Shown here in pieces: positions 59,431-64,000 of a stretch of DNA of 64,000 bases. Position 1 is the stretch's first letter; each line of letters begins with the position of its first letter. The stretch is taken from contig JASLOA010000009.1 in NCBI GenBank assembly GCA_030745755.1, positions 1-64,000 of the forward strand. The letters run 5' to 3'. This stretch comes from Kiritimatiellia bacterium. Lineage in GTDB: Bacteria; Verrucomicrobiota; Kiritimatiellia; UBA8416; JABMPJ01. The notes under the pieces are model-generated. The model was not told the origin of the DNA and made no database searches. It saw only the letters and a list, made by a program, of their open reading frames with translations. The translations under genes were made by a program, and so were the position numbers.

Positions 59431-62226
59431 CTACTTCGCCAGGACCGCGTGCGCCGCGGCGAGACGGGCAATCGGCACGCGGTAGGGACTGCACGAGACG
59501 TACTTGAGCCCTACCTTGTGACAGAAAGCTACCGACTTCGGCTCCCCACCGTGCTCACCACAGATACCGAGCTTGATACCGCGACGTCCCTGCTTGCCGA
59601 GTTTGACGGCGGTCTCAACCAGCCGGCCAATGCCCTTCTGATCAAGGACCTGGAACGGATCGTAGTCGTATACGCCCTTCTCAACGTACTCGCCCAGGAA
59701 CTTGCCGGCGTCGTCACGTGAGAACCCGCACCCCATCTGGGTCAGGTCGTTCGTACCAAAGGAGAAGAACTCGGCTTCCTTGGCAATCTCATCCGCCGTC
59801 ATGGCGGCGCGCGGGACCTCAATCATTGTGCCGATCATGACCTTGAACTTCTTGTTCTTGGCCTTCTGCACTTCTTTGATCACCCGCTTGATGATGGCTT
59901 TCTGGTGGGCCAGCTCCTTCACGTTGCCGACGAGCGGCACCATGATCTCAGGCTGTGAGCCCTCAACCTTGCAGGCGGCTTCGACGATGGCACGGGCCTG
60001 CATTTCGGTCACTTCCGGATAGGTCATGCCGAGGCGGCAGCCGCGGTGACCCAGCATGGGATTGAACTCGTGAAGCGAATTGACGATCTTCTTGATCTCG
60101 CTGACCTTGACGCCCATCGTTTCCGCCATCTCCTTCTGTCCAGCCGCGTCGTGCGGCAGGAACTCGTGTAGGGGCGGATCCAGCAGGCGGACGGTGCAGG
60201 GGCGCCCTGCCAGCGCTTTGAAGATTCCCACAAAGTCTTTGCGCTGCAGCGGGAGCAGCTCCCTCAGCGCCTGGCGATACTGTTTTACGGCAGCCAGGTC
60301 CTCTTCATTCTTCTTACAGGCCTTCTGCAGGGCCGCGAGTTCTTCGATCTCGTACTGGGCTTTGAGCCGCTTCACGGTCTCGGCCACGAGGATCAGGCGG
60401 CGGAAGCTGACAATGCGGTCGCCTTCGAAGAACATGTGCTCTGTGCGGCAGAGCCCGATGCCCTCGGCGCCGAACTTCACGGCCACAGCGGTGTCATGCG
60501 GCGTGTCGGCGTTGGTGCGGACCTTCAATTTGCGATACTTGTCCGCCAGGGCCATGATCTCACCAAACGGTCCGGTCAACTTCGGATCCACCGTGTCCAC
60601 CTGACCCAGGTATACGGCACCGGTCGACCCGTTCAGGGAGATCCAATCGCCTTCTTTGACGGTCTTGCCGCCAACCTTGAAGTTGCCCTTCTTGTAATCC
60701 ATCGTAATGTCGCCGGCGCCAGCCACACAGCAGGTACCCATGCCGCGCGCCACTACGGCGGCGTGCGAGGTCATGCCACCACGCGCCGTGAGGATGCCCT
60801 TGGCCACAGCCATGCCGCCAATGTCTTCGGGACTGGTCTCTGTGCGACACAAGATCACCGTGCGGCCCATCTCGGCCCACAGCTCAGCCTGCTCGGCGCT
60901 GAAGACGACCTGGCCTGTTGCCGCGCCCGGAGAGGCCGGCAAACCAACAGTCAGCTTCTTGGCCTTATTCTCGGAGGCCTCGATAAATACCGGGTGCAGA
61001 AGCTGGTCGAGCGACTGTGGATCGACACGCAGCACGGCTTCCTTTTCCGTGATGAGCTTCTCTTTGACCATGTCGCTGGCAATTTTCACGGCCGCCTGCG
61101 TGGTACGCTTGCCGTTGCGCGTCTGCAGCATATAGAGCGTGCCGTCCTCGATCGTAAATTCGATATCCTGCATGTCGCGGTAGTGCTTCTCGAGCCTGAT
61201 GCGGATGGCATCAAGCTGCTTGAAGAGCTTTGGCATCGTTTCCTGCAGCGACGGGAACTTCTTCTTGCGGTCGGCTTCGGCGACGCCCTGCGACTTGGCC
61301 CATTCGCGGGATCCCTTGAGGGTGATCTCCTGCGGTGTGCGAATACCGGCGACCACATCCTCGCCCTGCGCATTGATGAGGTACTCACCGTAGAAATACT
61401 CGTTCGCGCCGGTCGACGGATCGCGCGTGAAGGCCACGCCCGTGGCCGAGTTGGTGCCGGAGTTACCGAAAACCATCGACTGCACGTTCACAGCCGTGCC
61501 CAGCAGGCCGCGGATATCGTTGAGCTGGCGATACTTGATGGCGCGCGGATTGTTCCAGGAACTGAAGACGGCGTCGACGCCCGCATAGAGCTGTTCCATC
61601 GGATCTTCCGGGAAGTCCTTGCCCGTATCGCGCTTAACCACCTTCTTGTAACGCTCAATCACGTCCTTGAGGTCATCCACGGTCAGGTCGGTGTCGAGCT
61701 TGACCTTCTTGGCTTTCTTGACCGCATCCAATTCATGCTCGAAATCGTGGTGCGGGACTCCCATGGCCACGTCGCCAAACATCTGGATGAAGCGGCGGTA
61801 GGAATCCATCACAAAGCGCTCGTTGCCGGTCAATTCGACCATGGCCTGCACCGTCTCGGCGTTCAAACCGAGATTCAGCACCGTGTCCATCATGCCGGGC
61901 ATCGACACAGCCGCGCCGGAACGAATCGAGAGCAGAAGAGGGTTGGGCCCACGGCCAAATGTCTTGCCGGTGGCTTTCTCGAGCCTTTCCAGGGCGCCAT
62001 CCACCTGGGGTGCCACGGCGGCGAACAGCTTCTTCTTACCCATCTTGTAATACTGATCGCAGGCTTCGGTGGTCAGCGTGAAGCCCGGGGGCACCGGAAG
62101 GCCCAATGTGGCCATCTCAGCCAGGTTGGCGCCCTTGCCGCCCAGCAGCTCCTTCATCGACGTCTTACCTTCGGACGATCCGCCTCCAAACGAATAGACG
62201 TACTTGGTTGCCTTGGATTTGGCCAT
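59431..62226 (-). CDS. ppdK: Pyruvate, phosphate dikinase
   Basis: PpdK interconverts pyruvate, ATP and phosphate with PEP, AMP and diphosphate. All parts of the 931-residue protein are present: the ATP-grasp domain beginning GGKGANLAEMATLGLPVPPG, the swivelling phospho-His domain with GGMTSHAAVVARGMG, and the TIM-barrel PEP/pyruvate domain with FGTNDLTQM and GICGEHGGEP. In anaerobes it often works in the glycolytic direction or in gluconeogenesis. AAGGAG stands before the ATG. A long open frame on the opposite strand is a composition shadow. Confidence 0.97.
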   Translation of the reverse strand: MAKSKATKYVYSFGGGSSEGKTSMKELLGGKGANLAEMATLGLPVPPGFTLTTEACDQYYKMGKKKLFAAVAPQVDGALERLEKATGKTFGRGPNPLLLSIRSGAAVSMPGMMDTVLNLGLNAETVQAMVELTGNERFVMDSYRRFIQMFGDVAMGVPHHDFEHELDAVKKAKKVKLDTDLTVDDLKDVIERYKKVVKRDTGKDFPEDPMEQLYAGVDAVFSSWNNPRAIKYRQLNDIRGLLGTAVNVQSMVFGNSGTNSATGVAFTRDPSTGANEYFYGEYLINAQGEDVVAGIRTPQEITLKGSREWAKSQGVAEADRKKKFPSLQETMPKLFKQLDAIRIRLEKHYRDMQDIEFTIEDGTLYMLQTRNGKRTTQAAVKIASDMVKEKLITEKEAVLRVDPQSLDQLLHPVFIEASENKAKKLTVGLPASPGAATGQVVFSAEQAELWAEMGRTVILCRTETSPEDIGGMAVAKGILTARGGMTSHAAVVARGMGTCCVAGAGDITMDYKKGNFKVGGKTVKEGDWISLNGSTGAVYLGQVDTVDPKLTGPFGEIMALADKYRKLKVRTNADTPHDTAVAVKFGAEGIGLCRTEHMFFEGDRIVSFRRLILVAETVKRLKAQYEIEELAALQKACKKNEEDLAAVKQYRQALRELLPLQRKDFVGIFKALAGRPCTVRLLDPPLHEFLPHDAAGQKEMAETMGVKVSEIKKIVNSLHEFNPMLGHRGCRLGMTYPEVTEMQARAIVEAACKVEGSQPEIMVPLVGNVKELAHQKAIIKRVIKEVQKAKNKKFKVMIGTMIEVPRAAMTADEIAKEAEFFSFGTNDLTQMGCGFSRDDAGKFLGEYVEKGVYDYDPFQVLDQKGIGRLVETAVKLGKQGRRGIKLGICGEHGGEPKSVAFCHKVGLKYVSCSPYRVPIARLAAAHAVLAK

Positions 62227-62272
62227 CTTTCTCTCCTTAATATATATACATGATCACTGCAAAAGGAACGGG

Positions 62273-62300
62273 ACTGTAACAGACGGGCACAGCCTGTCAA
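62273..62300 (-). promoter_or_regulatory. Sigma-70-type promoter of ppdK
   Basis: On the minus strand a perfect TTGACA (62295-62300) stands 16 bases before TACAGT (62273-62278), a fair -10 box. The predicted leader is about 40 bases, and the -35 box lies over the end of the DedA-type gene. The ppdK ATG is at 62226. Confidence 0.55.
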
Positions 62301-62953
62301 TCCGTTTCAGACGCCCCGGGAGCGATCCGCCCAGGGCGGCCCAGACACATAAACAGGCCGGACAGCAGCATGGCCAGCAGGAATGCCCAGACGAAACCTG
62401 AAGCCGTTGAGGCCCTCGCCCCAATGCCTGCGTAAATAGCCGAAATGCCGAGGTTCGCCACGGCCGTCAGCCCGACAAACTCACGCAGCGGCAACCGGCC
62501 CAGACCGGCGAACAGCACGGCGGCTTCCGCCAGCACAGGCACCGGGCGAGTCAACACCAGGAACCAGGGACCGCGGTGCAGGCTGAGCCTCTCAAGGGCC
62601 GCCATGGAGGGCTCGCCCATCATGCGGCGAATGCGTGAGGCCGCCGCGAACCGCCCCAGGAGATAGCCGCACAGGCAGGCCACGTTCATCCCCATCCAGG
62701 ACGCTAACAGCCCGGACCAGAACCCGCAGATGGACCCGCAGGCGGTACTGATCAGGCTGGAGGGGGTGGGCAGCAGAATATCGCCCGCCAGCAGCCCACC
62801 AAGAACGAGGGCGGCCTGCAACGGATCATCGCGCGAGGCGTCAATATACTCCGCAACCCAACGCTCGATCCCCTGGCCCCAAATGCCAAATGGCACGAGG
62901 ATAGCCAAAGCGACCAGCACCCCCAGAATCGTCCACTTTGGTCCGCTACGCAT
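62297..62953 (-). CDS. DedA/VTT-domain membrane protein
   Basis: A 218-residue integral membrane protein with five to six hydrophobic segments. The VTT-like core includes GDILLPTPSSLISTACGSIC and, after a loop, GYLLGR, then FLVLTRPVPVLAEAAVLFAG, as in the SNARE-associated (DedA/TVP38) family that scrambles or transports lipids such as undecaprenyl phosphate. ATG 62953 is chosen; a TTG at 62974 is possible. The ribosome site is weak. The end overlaps the predicted ppdK promoter. Confidence 0.78.
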   Translation of the reverse strand: MRSGPKWTILGVLVALAILVPFGIWGQGIERWVAEYIDASRDDPLQAALVLGGLLAGDILLPTPSSLISTACGSICGFWSGLLASWMGMNVACLCGYLLGRFAAASRIRRMMGEPSMAALERLSLHRGPWFLVLTRPVPVLAEAAVLFAGLGRLPLREFVGLTAVANLGISAIYAGIGARASTASGFVWAFLLAMLLSGLFMCLGRPGRIAPGASETD

Positions 62954-63109
62954 GGCCGATACACTAACCACCAAGTGATGTCAGCGCCAGCTCCTATCCT
63001 GCCTTAGACGCGGGCATCGCAGAATGCTCGGGCTAAAGTGTGGTTATGTCCACCTGCATCAGCTTCTGTCTTGCCGGGATGTTGCCCAAACCGAAAAGAC
63101 GCCTGCGGC

Positions 63110-63197
63110 GAGATGTCTCGGCAAGCTCGACATGACAATTTCTTGGAAGACTCAACTGTTTCCAGACGGTCATCCCGAGCGAAGTCGAGGGATCTCC
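63110..63197. repeat. Palindromic intergenic repeat, reversed-arm copy
   Basis: GAGATGTCTCGGCAAGCTCG then ACATGACA, and after a spacer GTCATCCCGAGCGAAGTCGA followed by GGGATCTCC. It is the same family and arm order as the copy at 53907. It occupies part of the 371-base gap 62954-63324; nothing else in the gap is recognised apart from the short leader of the next gene. Confidence 0.7.
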
Positions 63198-63324
63198 TTC
63201 CCGTCTTTTTAGGCAACACGCCGTTGGTGGTTGTCCCGCGAGGGCAGGCCCGCTATAGTCAAACAGCCCTTTTTTTCAAAGAAATCCATGGCGGCTGACG
63301 TCCAGAAGATACGGGGACAGACAT

Positions 63325-64000
63325 ATGACGGGGTCACGAGCAAACAGTGTTGCCGACAATCAAGGACCGGGACGCCTGATGGCGCTCTCGAGTGCCTTCT
63401 ATGGTTCATCCATCCTGTTTGCAGCCTCGGATGCGGGGATCTTCGAGGCCATCGACCGTGCGGGCGAGCTGGAATGTGCCGACATATGTGAAGCCTGCGG
63501 GCTCGACCAACGCGGTGGACGCCTGCTTCTGGACGCCGCGGTAGCCGTCGACTTGCTGGTCAAGCAGGGCGACCTGTATAGCAATGCACCCGATGTGACA
63601 GCCCACCTGATCCCGGGGAAGACGGGCGACATGAGTGTCGCCATTCGTTACAACCGCGACGTCTACGCGGCGTGGGGCAACCTGCCACGTTTCGCAGCAA
63701 GCGGGACGCCGGTGGAGCGTCCGGAGCTGCACCTGGGTGAAGACGACGCCCGGACACGTGCCTTCGTCCTTTCCATGCATGCCCGGGCATTGGCCATCGG
63801 TCAGGCCGTGATTCCACAACTCGATCTCACCGGATGCAAACGCTTGCTCGACGTAGGCGGTGGCCCGGGAACCTACGCCGTTCTGGCGGCCCGTCATCAC
63901 CCACAGTTGGACCGTTGCACCGTTCTGGATCTACCTGGCATCATTCGCGTGGCGACCGAGCTGATCTCAGAAGCCGGTATGACTGACCGCGTAGGCACGC
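63325..64000 (+). CDS. SAM-dependent O-methyltransferase (3' truncated by window edge)
   Basis: The 225 visible residues show a plant-type or HIOMT-like O-methyltransferase: an N-terminal helical dimerisation and substrate domain (SSILFAASDAGIFEAIDRAG, about residues 28-47, and a winged-helix part to 95) and the SAM domain with LLDVGGGPGTYAVLAA near 178. In bacteria such enzymes methylate hydroxyl groups of secondary metabolites, or arsenic or quinone-like compounds. The frame is open to the window end. ATG 63325 follows GGGGA. Confidence 0.82.
   Translation, partial: MTGSRANSVADNQGPGRLMALSSAFYGSSILFAASDAGIFEAIDRAGELECADICEACGLDQRGGRLLLDAAVAVDLLVKQGDLYSNAPDVTAHLIPGKTGDMSVAIRYNRDVYAAWGNLPRFAASGTPVERPELHLGEDDARTRAFVLSMHARALAIGQAVIPQLDLTGCKRLLDVGGGPGTYAVLAARHHPQLDRCTVLDLPGIIRVATELISEAGMTDRVGT

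Noticed and set aside
60436-62253. Open frame of about 600 codons on the plus strand across ppdK
   Set aside because: It is exactly antisense to the strongly conserved ppdK gene, with no start signals or recognisable domain; long antisense frames are expected at this GC content.

Overview
The window is about 60% GC bacterial chromosome with densely packed genes, no rRNA, tRNA or CRISPR array that I could find, and no complete transposase. The gene content points to an anaerobic Gram-negative member of the PVC superphylum, perhaps Kiritimatiellota or Lentisphaerota. The supporting signs are a class I (anaerobe-type) hybrid cluster protein, pyruvate phosphate dikinase, Lgt plus lipoproteins, a heptosyltransferase-like GT9 enzyme, a Gld-like ABC system, Zn-ribbon serine/threonine kinases and many short palindromic intergenic repeats. 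The phylum assignment is inference; no marker gene here settles it.

Layout. 1-5.1 kb: end of folE, a glucuronokinase-like GHMP kinase overlapping galU, and an SDR plus zinc-type dehydrogenase pair resembling the sorbose-phosphate enzymes SorD and SorE. 5.4-9.2 kb: envelope proteins (lipoprotein hydrolase, AsmA-like protein, small membrane protein). 9.8-17.7 kb: five consecutive secreted DUF4139-like paralogues. 17.9-22.5 kb: antiporter fused to a PTS EIIA domain, a gene remnant, an ABC exporter and a lipoate-ligase-like protein. 22.6-25.9 kb: a Crp/Fnr regulator divergent from hcp and its ferredoxin, with a perfect FNR-type palindrome between them. 25.9-27.5 kb: a two-gene unit of unclear role preceded by a hairpin covering its ribosome site. 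27.6-33.9 kb: five-gene ABC/GldG/DUF4340/flippase-like operon. 34-45 kb: housekeeping and envelope genes (DUF2851, GT9, a short UvrC, a Deg protease, an unusual CDP-alcohol phosphotransferase fused to a YiiX-like papain fold, uracil-DNA glycosylase, RluD, Lgt). 45-53 kb: Zn-ribbon kinase, TMTC-like TPR membrane protein, and a flippase/methyltransferase/glycosyltransferase operon. 54-59.3 kb: AraC regulator, Gfo/Idh oxidoreductase, UroD-like protein, a decayed GH4 glycosidase and a UxaE-like uronate epimerase. 59.4-64 kb: ppdK, a DedA/VTT membrane protein and the start of a methyltransferase.

Themes. Uronic acids recur: a glucuronokinase/GalU pair could make UDP-glucuronate, and a UxaE/GH4-remnant cluster looks catabolic. 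Nitrosative or redox stress is handled by hcp under a probable FNR-type activator. Several intergenic repeat families occur, one with 18-22 bp terminal inverted repeats like a MITE; one copy sits inside the DUF4139 operon. The most unusual single gene is the phosphotransferase/papain-fold fusion at 39940-42390. The most unusual local structure is the duplicated kinase tail that flanks the TMTC-like gene and supplies, in antisense, the C-terminus of the flippase.
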